A DNA stretch of 64,000 bases from Krasilnikovia cinnamomea. Its GTDB lineage: Bacteria > Actinomycetota > Actinomycetes > Mycobacteriales > Micromonosporaceae. Shown one piece after another: positions 26,500-35,560 of the stretch. The translations under genes and the position numbers were made by a program. The number at the start of each line of letters is the position of its first letter. Position 1 is the stretch's first letter. The DNA lies in contig NZ_SHKY01000001.1 of assembly GCF_004217545.1 (NCBI RefSeq), forward strand, positions 1,550,001 through 1,614,000. The letters are read 5' to 3'. Below the pieces are notes generated by a model that was given only the letters and a program-made list of their open reading frames with translations, ran no database searches and was not told the origin of the DNA.

Positions 26500-27546
26500 T
26501 CAGAAGTCGACCGGGGGCAGCTCGGGACCGCCGGCGGCGTCGCTGCCCGCCTGGCCCACACCGAGCTTCTCCAGGATCTTCTTCTCGATCTCGGCCGCCA
26601 CGTCGGGATTCTCCCGGAGAAACTCCCGGGCCTTCTCCTTGCCCTGGCCCAGTTGGTCACCCTCGTACGTGTACCAGGCGCCGGACTTGCGGATGATGCT
26701 CTGCTCGACGCCGACGTCGATGAGCGACCCCTCACGGGAGATGCCCTTGCCGTACATGATGTCGAACTCGGCCTGCTTGAACGGCGCGGCGACCTTGTTC
26801 TTGACGACCTTGACGCGGGTCCGGTTACCGACGACGTCCGTGCCGTCCTTGAGGCTTTCGATGCGGCGCACGTCGAGGCGCACCGAGGCGTAGAACTTCA
26901 GGGCCCGGCCACCGGTCGTCGTCTCGGGGGAGCCGAACATGACGCCGATCTTCTCGCGGAGCTGGTTGATGAAGATGGCGGTGGTGCCGGAGTTGTTGAG
27001 CACGCCGGTGATCTTCCGCAGCGCCTGGCTCATCAGGCGGGCTTGGAGGCCGACGTGGCTGTCGCCCATCTCGCCCTCGATCTCGGCGCGCGGCACGAGG
27101 GCGGCCACCGAGTCGATGACGATGATGTCGAGGGCACCGGAGCGGATCAGCATGTCGGCGATCTCCAGCGCCTGCTCACCGGTGTCCGGCTGGGACACCA
27201 GGAGGGCGTCGGTGTCGACGCCGAGGGCCCGCGCGTACTCCGGGTCGAGGGCGTGCTCGGCGTCGATGAACGCCGCGATGCCACCGGCTCGCTGGGCACT
27301 GGCGACCGCGTGCAGGGCCACCGTCGTCTTACCGCTGGACTCCGGGCCGTAGATCTCGATGACGCGGCCGCGCGGCAGCCCGCCGACGCCGAGCGCCACG
27401 TCCAACGCGATGGAGCCGGTCGGGATGATGGCCGTCTGCACGACCGGCCGCTCCCCCAGCCGCATCACGGAACCCTTGCCGAACTGCTTGTCGATCTGCG
27501 CCAGCGCCAGATCGAGAGCCTTCTCCCGGTCGGGTCCTGCCACCAT
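26500..27546 (-). CDS. recA: Recombinase RecA
   Basis: Forms filaments on single-stranded DNA for recombination and triggers LexA self-cleavage. The 348-aa product has the N-terminal helix, Walker [21 protein letters not shown], the L2 loop region [22 protein letters not shown] and [16 protein letters not shown] 27546 gives the usual family start ([20 protein letters not shown]). Longer in-frame starts reach 27843 but cross the SOS boxes. No intein is present. Two GAAC-N4-GTAC sites lie 145-190 bp upstream. Confidence 0.98.
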   Translation of the reverse strand: MVAGPDREKALDLALAQIDKQFGKGSVMRLGERPVVQTAIIPTGSIALDVALGVGGLPRGRVIEIYGPESSGKTTVALHAVASAQRAGGIAAFIDAEHALDPEYARALGVDTDALLVSQPDTGEQALEIADMLIRSGALDIIVIDSVAALVPRAEIEGEMGDSHVGLQARLMSQALRKITGVLNNSGTTAIFINQLREKIGVMFGSPETTTGGRALKFYASVRLDVRRIESLKDGTDVVGNRTRVKVVKNKVAAPFKQAEFDIMYGKGISREGSLIDVGVEQSIIRKSGAWYTYEGDQLGQGKEKAREFLRENPDVAAEIEKKILEKLGVGQAGSDAAGGPELPPVDF

Positions 27547-27690
27547 GTCCGCCACCCCTGTAGTCGACTTCCCAGCCTTCGCCGATGAGCTTCTATTCAC
27601 CACGCGCGTCACGGTAGGCGGTGGGTCTGACAGAAACACAGCCGGTCGGCCGTGACCTGTGGATGACCGCGCCGCCTGTGGACAATAGCC

Positions 27691-27702
27691 GAACACGTGT
27701 AC
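27691..27702. promoter_or_regulatory. LexA-box-like site upstream of recA (GAACACGTGTAC)
   Basis: GAAC-N4-GTAC with a C before and CGA after, 145 bp upstream of the recA start. It has the same core variant as the lexA-region sites. Confidence 0.65.
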
Positions 27703-27722
27703 GACGATCGAGCGACACGCCA

Positions 27723-27734
27723 GAACAGGCGTAC
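27723..27734. promoter_or_regulatory. Second LexA-box-like site upstream of recA (GAACAGGCGTAC)
   Basis: A 12-mer identical to the site at 3140-3151 near lexA, 32 bp from the first recA site (about three helical turns). Confidence 0.65.
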
Positions 27735-27812
27735 GAAATCTGCCGAGTGGGTGTCGAGCGTCCTCGTCGCCGCGCGACGCGCCCAGGCCAGCCCACCCGC
27801 CGGCAGACACCA

Positions 27813-27841
27813 GGGAACCCCGGCGCACCGCCGGGGTTCCC
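27813..27841. terminator. 12-bp perfect stem hairpin between recA promoter and the small gene upstream
   Basis: GGGAACCCCGGC and GCCGGGGTTCCC pair perfectly around a 5-nt loop. It lies 31 bp past the stop of the minus-strand small gene and insulates recA from the hsp20 unit. Confidence 0.75.
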
Positions 27842-27872
27842 ACTGCTCATGGTCGCCTTCGTACGCGTGCGG

Positions 27873-28208
27873 TCACCTCCCTTCCCGCGAGTCGTGCGTG
27901 CCGCATGCGGCAGTGTCGGCCGGTAGCCCCGGCGGGGCGCGTTCCCGCGGCCACCGCCGGGCCCGCGGTGCGCGATGCTGACCCGGTCGGCCGCTACCCG
28001 TGCTGGGCAAAGGCCGGGGATTCCGGCCCGGTGGGGGCCGGGCCGGCGGTGCTGGCGGCGGAGGCTCCGGCGGGGTGTGCCAGGACGCGGCGACCAGCGC
28101 GTCGAACTCGGCGCTGACCCACTCATCGTCCTGAGAGACCAGGTCGATGAACGCGTCCCGGACGTCCGCGCCGGACCGCGCCTGAGCGGTGTCGACGGTG
28201 CGGTTCAC
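27873..28208 (-). CDS. Small protein, acidic N-terminus with Pro/Arg-rich tail
   Basis: A 111-aa product from GTG 28208, with GGGGGAG upstream. Residues 1-50 look folded and protein-like (DVRDAFIDLVSQDDEWVSAE), then the remainder is Pro/Arg low complexity. The N-terminal pattern recalls short actinobacterial hypothetical proteins; I know no function. It lies 75 bp downstream of hsp20 on the same strand, so it may be the second gene of a heat-stress unit. The true end could be earlier if the low-complexity tail reflects a frameshift. Confidence 0.5.
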   Translation of the reverse strand: MNRTVDTAQARSGADVRDAFIDLVSQDDEWVSAEFDALVAASWHTPPEPPPPAPPARPPPGRNPRPLPSTGSGRPGQHRAPRARRWPRERAPPGLPADTAACGTHDSREGR

Positions 28209-28229
28209 GGCAGGCTCCCCCGTGGTCCA

Positions 28230-28249
28230 CTGCCCCGCAACCGGGGCAG
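28230..28249. terminator. Short GC hairpin between hsp20 and the small gene
   Basis: CTGCCCC and GGGGCAG pair over a 6-nt loop, 34 bp after the hsp20 stop. It may attenuate transcription into the downstream small gene. Confidence 0.4.
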
Positions 28250-28283
28250 GCGGAAATCTTCCGGGGCCGACGGCAACGCCCGG

Positions 28284-28727
28284 TCAGGCGTTGATCGCGG
28301 TCGGCTCGCTGTTGTTGACCGCGACGTTGACCTTGCGGGGCTTCGCCTTCTCCAGCACCGGGATACGCAGCACCAGTACACCGTTGTCGTAGCCGGCCTG
28401 GATGCGCTCGCTGTCGAGCACGTCGGACAGGATCAGCTGGCGGGAGAACACGCCCAGCGGCCGTTCCGAGGCCTGTAGTTGCGCGTCGTCGCCCAGATCC
28501 AGCGGCCGCCGCTCGGCCTTGACCGTCAGCACGTTGCGCTCGATGTCGATATCGATGCTGTCCGGTGTCACGCCGGGCAGGTCGAACGCCACGATGAACT
28601 CGTCGCCGGTGCGGTACGCGTCCAGCGGCATCGCGACCGGCCGCGACCAGGTGCCGGGCTGGGAGTCACCGAGCATCTGCCGGGTCCACCGGTCGAGTTC
28701 CCGGAACGGGTCAGTGCGCACCAACAT
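28284..28727 (-). CDS. hsp20: Hsp20/alpha-crystallin small heat-shock protein
   Basis: ATP-independent holdase chaperone in the cytoplasm. The 147-aa product has the alpha-crystallin domain ([32 protein letters not shown]) and the beta-9/10 region ending in [18 protein letters not shown], with an I/V-x-I/V-type motif. ATG 28727 is chosen because GGAGGTGG lies just upstream; a start at 28844 would run through the promoter. It is divergent from the HSP18-type regulator gene, with 149 bp between the starts. That gap contains several TGTC/GACA half-sites that could be operators. Confidence 0.93.
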   Translation of the reverse strand: MLVRTDPFRELDRWTRQMLGDSQPGTWSRPVAMPLDAYRTGDEFIVAFDLPGVTPDSIDIDIERNVLTVKAERRPLDLGDDAQLQASERPLGVFSRQLILSDVLDSERIQAGYDNGVLVLRIPVLEKAKPRKVNVAVNNSEPTAINA

Positions 28728-28876
28728 CGGTTCCACCTCCGAAATCTGCTCTGCTTTGGGGTGCCAATGCGCTCTGACACCGTTGTACCATGTCATCTGA
28801 ACGACGACAAGTGGATTGTCACCCAAGGTGGCGACAGCGATCATGTCAACAATTAGACGACTGGGACGGGCGGCTG

Positions 28877-29560
28877 ATGGGAATCCTCGACGACCACGAC
28901 GCGCGGGCCGCGTTCGCGCAGGTCCTGGCCGCCACGGGCGACACGCCGGCCGCGGCGGCGCCGGTCAGCGGACCCGGCCCGGCTGCCGGCGAGGCAGCGT
29001 TGACCGCGCTGACCGCGCTGCGCCGCCTCCGTGAACACCTGGACGCCTGCGAACCGCGGCTCATCGCCGCCGCCCGCGCCGCCGGGACCAGCTGGGCTGT
29101 CCTGGCTCCCGCCATGGGGGTCGCCAGCCGCCAGGCCGCCGAACGCCGCTACCTGCGCATCCGCCGAAGCGATCTCGACGATGTCACCGCCACCGGCGAC
29201 GAGCGCGTGACCGCCGAACGCGATCGCCGCGCCGGGACCCGCGCGGTCACCGGCTGGGCCCGCGACAACGGCGCCGACCTGCGGCAACTCGCCGGCCAGA
29301 TCACCGCTCTCACCGACCTCGGCCCCGACGCCCAGGCCAGCCTGGACCGGCTGCACCACGCCCTCGGCGGCAGCGACCCGGCGGCCCTGCTGCCGCTGCT
29401 CGCCGACACCCGCACGTACCTGCGGCCCGAGCATGCCGTGCTGGCCGACCGGATCACCACGGTCACCGAAGACACCGACCAGGTCCGCCACCGCACCCAG
29501 CGCCGCCGCGAACGGCAGCGCCGATCGCCGCACCGCGACCCGGCAGACCCCGAACGCTGA
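28877..29560 (+). CDS. HSP18-type transcriptional regulator
   Basis: A 227-aa Ala/Arg-rich soluble protein, of the kind annotated as HSP18 transcriptional regulator and found beside small heat-shock genes in actinomycetes. It shows [20 protein letters not shown], then a helix-turn-helix-like stretch ([20 protein letters not shown]) ending in RRYLRIRR, and the [11 protein letters not shown]-type helical region. ATG 28877 matches the start of family-like sequence. Divergent orientation next to hsp20 supports control of that gene, but direct binding is unproven. Confidence 0.75.
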   Translation: MGILDDHDARAAFAQVLAATGDTPAAAAPVSGPGPAAGEAALTALTALRRLREHLDACEPRLIAAARAAGTSWAVLAPAMGVASRQAAERRYLRIRRSDLDDVTATGDERVTAERDRRAGTRAVTGWARDNGADLRQLAGQITALTDLGPDAQASLDRLHHALGGSDPAALLPLLADTRTYLRPEHAVLADRITTVTEDTDQVRHRTQRRRERQRRSPHRDPADPER

Positions 29561-29809
29561 CCCGGCGAACGGTCAGCGCCCCGGATCCTGATCAATCGCT
29601 CGCCCGGAAGAACGCACCCGGCCCGCCGCCTGGTGCTGGACATGGGCGGCGTGACCTTCCTGGACGCCGCCGGGGTCCGGGCGCCGCTCCGCTGCCACCA
29701 CGCCGCCGAACAACTCGGCACGTGCCTCGAGATCCGCCCGGCCGGCGACATGGTCCGCCGGGCCCTCACCATCTGCCGGGTCGCGGACCTGTTCCACCTC
29801 ACGGCGTAA
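29561..29809 (+). pseudogene. STAS-domain (anti-sigma-factor antagonist-like) remnant lacking its N-terminus
   Basis: Read in the same frame directly after the regulator's stop codon, the sequence encodes LVLDMGGVTFLDAAGVRAPL, then AAEQLGTCLEIRPAGDMVRR and TICRVADLFHL before TAA at 29807. This is the C-terminal two thirds of a STAS domain, including the D-x-x-x-x-x-FLDAAGV phosphorylation-site loop. In that loop the usual DSSG/CDAAG serine position reads Ala. The N-terminal strand and any good start are missing; only internal GTG/ATG codons exist at 29633 and 29642. A truncated remnant is the simplest reading. A recoded or read-through fusion to the upstream gene is less likely. Confidence 0.6.
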
Positions 29810-29888
29810 CCGTCCTGATCCAGCCGGAACGGTCCACATCTCAAGACCCGAGGCGACGGCCACCCGATGTCCCCCGTGGACACCACCG

Positions 29889-30128
29889 CTACCCTTCCTG
29901 GCGTCGGCGGGCCTGTTCGCAGCGTTCACGGGCGGCGAACTCCTCGGCCTCGACCGCGGCCGCGAGATGCGCTTCGGCACGTTCCGGGTGATCGGCAGCC
30001 ATCTGCCGCCGGACCGCCGCGACCTGTTCCTCGGTTTCGGCAAGGTCACCGGCGAGTCTGGCCACCGCGTCACGTAGCCCCGCCGCCCGACCGATCTGGT
30101 CCGCCGCGCGGGAATCGTCTTCCGCCAT
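29889..30128 (-). CDS. Small acidic coiled-coil protein
   Basis: A 79-aa Ala/Glu/Arg-rich, probably all-helical protein (LRDAVARLAGDLAETEEQVA and AEAHLAAAVEAEEFAARERC). GGAAGG lies about nine bases before ATG 30128. No family recognised. It faces the STAS remnant convergently and sits 82 bp downstream of the DUF3046 gene on the same strand. Confidence 0.6.
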   Translation of the reverse strand: MAEDDSRAADQIGRAAGLRDAVARLAGDLAETEEQVAAVRRQMAADHPERAEAHLAAAVEAEEFAARERCEQARRRQEG

Positions 30129-30210
30129 ACCTCCAGACCTTCCCCCGCAAGCCGATCCGAACCATGGCCTGCCGATCCGAGTGCCACCGACCGGGCGACC
30201 CGGCCCGTAC

Positions 30211-30411
30211 TCAGTGCAGGCGTACCGGAACGCGATCGGGGTACGCGGCCACCACCGCGCGCCACACCGTGGCCGTGTCCACCCCTTGCGCGATGGCCTG
30301 GTCGATGGTCCGGCCGCCGAGATCGGCGAAGGCGTGATCGGCCGCCAGGCTCCTGGCGTAGCTCACGCCGAATGTCTGCTCGAGCCGCGCCCAGAAGTCC
30401 GTCAACCGCAC
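30211..30411 (-). CDS. DUF3046 protein
   Basis: A 66-aa product from GTG 30411 with the complete family pattern: MRLTDFWARLEQTFGVSYAR, then the core ADLGGRTIDQAIAQG, then TVWRAVVAAYPDRVP. DUF3046 genes usually lie near recA/recX in actinomycetes, as here. Function unknown to me. Confidence 0.85.
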   Translation of the reverse strand: MRLTDFWARLEQTFGVSYARSLAADHAFADLGGRTIDQAIAQGVDTATVWRAVVAAYPDRVPVRLH

Positions 30412-30509
30412 CCGACCAGCCTAGCGTCGGGCTCCGCGCCCGCAACGCGGCCGCGTCGGCGACAAACGTCCACCGCCCGCGACGGATCCACCGGCCGCGT
30501 TCCCGCCGG

Positions 30510-31190
30510 TCAGCGGCGGGTGGGCCGGGAGCCGACCGCCCCCGCCGCAACCCGGAGATCATCCACCAGGCCGCGGTACGCGGTGTCGCGATCGTCGGCG
30601 CGGAGCACGGCCGAGGGGTGAATCGTGGCGAGTGCCTGGGTCTGCGCCACCGGGAAGTCCTCCGGGTGGCGGGCCGAGGCCGGCCACGGCATGAGCTGGC
30701 CACGGGAGCGGGTGACCCGGAAGTCCGGTCCGAGCAGGGCCTTGGCCGCCGTGGCCCCGAGGATGACCACGATCTCGGGCTTGAGCAGGGCGAACTCGGA
30801 AACCAGCCAGGGCCGGCAGGCGGTGATGTGCGCGGGGCCGGGATTCTGGTGGATGCGCCGCTTGCCGCGTAGCTCGAACCGGAAGTGCTTGACCGCGTTG
30901 GTGATGTAGACGTCGGCCGGATCGATGCCCGCGTCGTCCACCGCTTCGCGCAGCAGGCGACCCGCCGGGCCGACGAACGGCAGACCCTGCTGATCCTCGA
31001 CGTCGCCCGGCTGCTCGCCGACGAAGACGACCCCGGCGTGCGCGGCACCACGGCCGAAGACCGTCTGGGTGGCGTGCTGATACAGCTCACAGCCGCGGCA
31101 GCCGGCAGCGGCGGCCTTGAGTTCGTCGAGCGTCCGTGCTCCCGGCGGGATGAACTCCTGGGCGCCGACCGGCGGCTCGCTCCTCACCAT
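30510..31190 (-). CDS. udgX: UdgX-family uracil-DNA glycosylase (covalent uracil-DNA binder)
   Basis: Removes or traps uracil in DNA. The 226-aa product has motif A GEQPGDVEDQQGLPFVGPAG, the four cluster-type cysteines of family-4-like UDGs (CRGCELY near residues 30-36, plus later Cys), and the UdgX-specific insertion KRRIHQ with H114. In UdgX this motif carries the His that forms a covalent bond to the abasic sugar. HPSAVLR is the C-terminal motif. The KRRIH insert separates it from ordinary family-4 UdgA. It lies 98 bp upstream of the DUF3046 gene on the same strand. No SOS box is visible at its start. Confidence 0.9.
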   Translation of the reverse strand: MVRSEPPVGAQEFIPPGARTLDELKAAAAGCRGCELYQHATQTVFGRGAAHAGVVFVGEQPGDVEDQQGLPFVGPAGRLLREAVDDAGIDPADVYITNAVKHFRFELRGKRRIHQNPGPAHITACRPWLVSEFALLKPEIVVILGATAAKALLGPDFRVTRSRGQLMPWPASARHPEDFPVAQTQALATIHPSAVLRADDRDTAYRGLVDDLRVAAGAVGSRPTRR

Positions 31191-31232
31191 TCCATCGTTC
31201 TACCGGTCCCGGGCGCCCGGCGCGACTCGGCG

Positions 31233-32588
31233 TCACCGGGACGGGGGTCCGGCGCCCACGGGGTGAGCCGCCGCGGCCACCGCCTCGGCGAGCCGGTCCA
31301 GCTCGTGCATGTCCAGCGGGCTCACGGTCAGGCGGATGCCGGGCGGGGTGCTCAGACGGAACAGTGATCCCGGCGCGGCGGCGTACCCGGCGTCGCGTAA
31401 CGCCCCGACGGTGCGGGTCTCGTCGGGCACCCGTACCCAGAGGTTGAGGCCCGTGGTGCCGTGGACCGGCAGGCCCCGCGCGGACAGGGCGTGGCGCAGG
31501 CCGAGGCGGCGGCGGTCGTAGCTGTCGGCCGCGGCGGCGACGGCCGCGGTCACGGCGGCGTCGCGCCACAGCAGCAGGAGCAGGCGTTGCAGCAGGGTGG
31601 AGACCCAGCCGGTGCCGATGCGCATGCGCCCGGCGACCCGGGCGATCGTGGCCTCGTCACCGGCGAGAACCGCGATGCGCAGATCCGGACCGTAGGGCTT
31701 GGAGGCCGAGCGGGTGAACGCCCAGGCCGCGGTGGCGCCGCTGAGGCTGTGCAGGGGCACACCGGCCAGCTCGGCGGCGTGATCGTCCTCGATGAGCAGC
31801 ACCTCGGGGTGGCCCGCGAGGATCGGTTTCAGCTCGGCGGCCCGGGCGGCGGTTACCGAGGCGCCGGTCGGATTCTGCGCCCGGGCCGTGACGACGACCG
31901 CGCGGGCGCCCGCGGCCAGTGCGGCCGCCAGCGCGGTGGGCTGCGGGCCCTCGTCGTCGACGGCCACGGGTATCGCGGTGAGGCCGAGCGCGGCGACGAG
32001 GTCGAGCAGGTTGGCCCAGCCCGGGTCCTCGACGGCTACGGGGTCGCCGGGGCGCAGATGGGTGGTGAGCAGCCGCTCGATCGCGTCGAGCGTCCCCGAG
32101 GTGACCGTGATCGCGGCGTCGGCGGCGGGCAGGCCGTCCGCGGCCAGCCGCGCCCGGGCCTCCTCGACCAGCTCGGGCACCGCGCCGGCGGCGGCGTAGC
32201 CGAGCGGCTCGCCGGTGTCTCGCGCCACCTCGTGCAGCGGCGGGCCCAACCGTGGCAGCAGGCGCAGGTCGGGCTCACCGGCCGAGAGATCGAGCATCCC
32301 TTCGGGGACGGGCAGGCGCAGCGCCGAGCGCGGGGTGGCCACGGCGGGCCGGGCCCGTACGCGGGTGCCGCGCCGGCCGGCGGTCTCGACGACGCCACGC
32401 TGGCGCAGGTCCTGGTACGCCTTCGCGACGGTGCCGGGACTGACATGCAGTGCGTCGGCGAGCAGCCGGACCGCGGGCAGCGCCTGACCCCAGACCAGAT
32501 CCCCCGTGCGCACCCCCGCCTCGATGCTGGCGGAAATCGAGGCAGCGTTGGAACCCGTGACCTGATACTGTTCTGACACAGAAGACAT
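31233..32588 (-). CDS. MocR-type regulator (GntR HTH fused to PLP aminotransferase-like domain)
   Basis: Transcription factor that uses an aminotransferase fold with PLP to sense a ligand. The ~451-aa product begins with a GntR winged helix (SISASIEAGVRTGDLVWGQA; LADALHVSPGTVAKAYQDLR), followed by a fold-type I aminotransferase domain. In that domain ARAQNPTGASV and FTRSASKPYGPDLRIAVLAG contain the PLP-lysine position. ATG 32588 is preferred over 32630, as it leaves the 43-bp divergent spacer as promoter. No ribosome site precedes it, so a leaderless message is possible. It is divergent from the PNPOx-GNAT gene, the likely target. Confidence 0.88.
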   Translation of the reverse strand: MSSVSEQYQVTGSNAASISASIEAGVRTGDLVWGQALPAVRLLADALHVSPGTVAKAYQDLRQRGVVETAGRRGTRVRARPAVATPRSALRLPVPEGMLDLSAGEPDLRLLPRLGPPLHEVARDTGEPLGYAAAGAVPELVEEARARLAADGLPAADAAITVTSGTLDAIERLLTTHLRPGDPVAVEDPGWANLLDLVAALGLTAIPVAVDDEGPQPTALAAALAAGARAVVVTARAQNPTGASVTAARAAELKPILAGHPEVLLIEDDHAAELAGVPLHSLSGATAAWAFTRSASKPYGPDLRIAVLAGDEATIARVAGRMRIGTGWVSTLLQRLLLLLWRDAAVTAAVAAAADSYDRRRLGLRHALSARGLPVHGTTGLNLWVRVPDETRTVGALRDAGYAAAPGSLFRLSTPPGIRLTVSPLDMHELDRLAEAVAAAAHPVGAGPPSR

Positions 32589-32631
32589 TATGTAATAGTA
32601 CAAACGGTCTGGCAAGCCTGAGGGAGGCACG
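32586..32631. promoter_or_regulatory. Compact AT-rich divergent promoter between MocR regulator and PNPOx-GNAT gene
   Basis: The two starts are only 43 bp apart. The spacer, including the regulator's own start, holds the near-palindrome ATTA-TG-TAAT (32587-32596) followed by AGTACAAAC, conspicuous in this GC-rich DNA. The promoters must overlap, so one bound regulator could control both genes. GGGAGG precedes ATG 32632. Confidence 0.55.
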
Positions 32632-33870
32632 ATGACCGGCGTCTACGCGCCCACCCCCCGCACCACCCCGACCCGCTACCGCGACCGCATGCGCTACGAG
32701 CGCTCCGCCGCGCACGCCATCCTGGACGAGGCGTACGACTGTGCGGTCGCGTTCGTCGTCGACGGCGAGCCCCGCGTGCTGCCCACCCTGCACGTCCGCG
32801 TGGGTGACACCGTCTACCTGCACGGCTCCACCGGCGGCCGGCTGGGGCTGGCGGCCCGCGACGGCGGGGTGCCGGTGTGCCTGTCCGCGACCCTGCTGGA
32901 CGGCCTGGTCCTCGCCCGCTCGCAGTTCCACCACAGCGCGAACTACCGCTCGGTCGTGGTGATCGGTACGGCCCGGCTGGTCGACGATCCGGCGGAAGGG
33001 GCGGCGGCGATGGCCGCGCTGGTCGACAAGATCCGGCCCGGCCGCGCGGCGGACAGCCGTCCGGCGAGCCGGCGCGAGCTGGCGCAGACGGCCGTCATGG
33101 CCCTGCCCCTGGAGGAGGTCTCGGTCCGGGTCCGCGCCGGCGGGGTGATGGACGATCCGGCGGATCTGGATCTGCCGCACTGGGCCGGGGTCCTGCCGCT
33201 GCGCCGGGTCACCGACGCGCCGCAGCCGGACGCCGGGGTGGGCGCGGCGCCGCCGGACTACCTCACCGCCGACCGTTCACCCTGGCACACCGCGGCGCCC
33301 CTGCGCGGCACCCACGTGGTCCTGGAGCCGCTGCGCCCGGCGCATGTGGACGGTCTGCTGGCGGCCCTGGGCGACGACGAGGTGTGGCAGTTCCTGCCGA
33401 GCGTGCGACCGCGTGGCCACGCGGAAATGGCCTCGCACGTGGCGGCCGCCGCCCAGCAGCAGTGGCTGGGCGAGCGGGTGACCTGGGCCCAGATCCACCC
33501 CGAGACCGGGGAGGTGATGGGCATGACCAGCTACCACGACATCGACCCCGAGCGGGGCGCCGTGGGCATCGGCCACACCATCCTCGGCAAGCGGTGGTGG
33601 CGCACGGGGGTGAACACCGAGGCGAAGCTGCTGCTGCTGGAGCGCGCGTTCGACGTGCTCGGCGCGGAGCGGGTGTTCTGGTACACCGACGTGCGCAACG
33701 AGCGCTCGCAGCGGGCGATCGCCCGGCTCGGCGCCAGCCGGGACGGGGTGGTGCGCCGGCACCGGCTACGCCCGGACGGCACGTGGCGCGACTCGGTGCT
33801 GTTCGCGATGACCGCCGACGAGTGGCCGGCGGCGGCGACGCGGCTGCGCGCGAAGCTGGCGGAACACTGA
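32632..33870 (+). CDS. Fusion of a PNPOx-like flavin split-barrel domain and a GNAT acetyltransferase domain
   Basis: A 412-aa, apparently intact single frame. Residues 1-160 match the Pyridox_ox_2/PNPOx-like split barrel (DEAYDCAVAFVVDGEPRVLP; GDTVYLHGSTGGRLG; HSANYRSVVVIGTARLVDD). Residues 220-400 are a GNAT domain of the RimJ-like type (GTHVVLEPLRPAHVDGLL; GAVGIGHTILGKRWWRTGVN; NERSQRAIARLGASRDGVVR). The linker is Pro/Ala/Gly. Divergence from a PLP-binding MocR regulator suggests a link to B6 vitamers or to an amine substrate acted on by both domains, but the reaction is unknown. Confidence 0.85.
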   Translation: MTGVYAPTPRTTPTRYRDRMRYERSAAHAILDEAYDCAVAFVVDGEPRVLPTLHVRVGDTVYLHGSTGGRLGLAARDGGVPVCLSATLLDGLVLARSQFHHSANYRSVVVIGTARLVDDPAEGAAAMAALVDKIRPGRAADSRPASRRELAQTAVMALPLEEVSVRVRAGGVMDDPADLDLPHWAGVLPLRRVTDAPQPDAGVGAAPPDYLTADRSPWHTAAPLRGTHVVLEPLRPAHVDGLLAALGDDEVWQFLPSVRPRGHAEMASHVAAAAQQQWLGERVTWAQIHPETGEVMGMTSYHDIDPERGAVGIGHTILGKRWWRTGVNTEAKLLLLERAFDVLGAERVFWYTDVRNERSQRAIARLGASRDGVVRRHRLRPDGTWRDSVLFAMTADEWPAAATRLRAKLAEH

Positions 33871-33885
33871 TCCGTCCCCGAACGA

Positions 33886-33921
33886 CCGGTGGGGGTGCGG
33901 CCGCGGCCACACCCCCACCGG
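33886..33921. terminator. Strong bidirectional terminator
   Basis: CCGGTGGGGGTG and CACCCCCACCGG form a 12-bp perfect stem extended by CGGCCGCGGCC pairing. It is centred in the 59-bp gap between two convergent stop codons. Confidence 0.85.
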
Positions 33922-33929
33922 AAGGATGC

Positions 33930-35525
<1,596 letters not shown>

Positions 35526-35560
35526 TCATACCGGTTGATACATAGCGCCGCCGTCCGGTC

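Larger units (their letters stand above)
27547..27872. other. 326-bp recA upstream region
   Basis: It holds the two SOS-type boxes and, beyond them, the hairpin that ends the neighbouring small-gene unit. No gene is visible in it. Confidence 0.6.

Noticed and set aside
28728-28876. HAIR (HspR) or CIRCE operator before hsp20
   Set aside because: Neither CTTGAGT-N7-ACTCAAG nor TTAGCACTC-N9-GAGTGCTAA is present; only loose TGTC/GACA half-sites.
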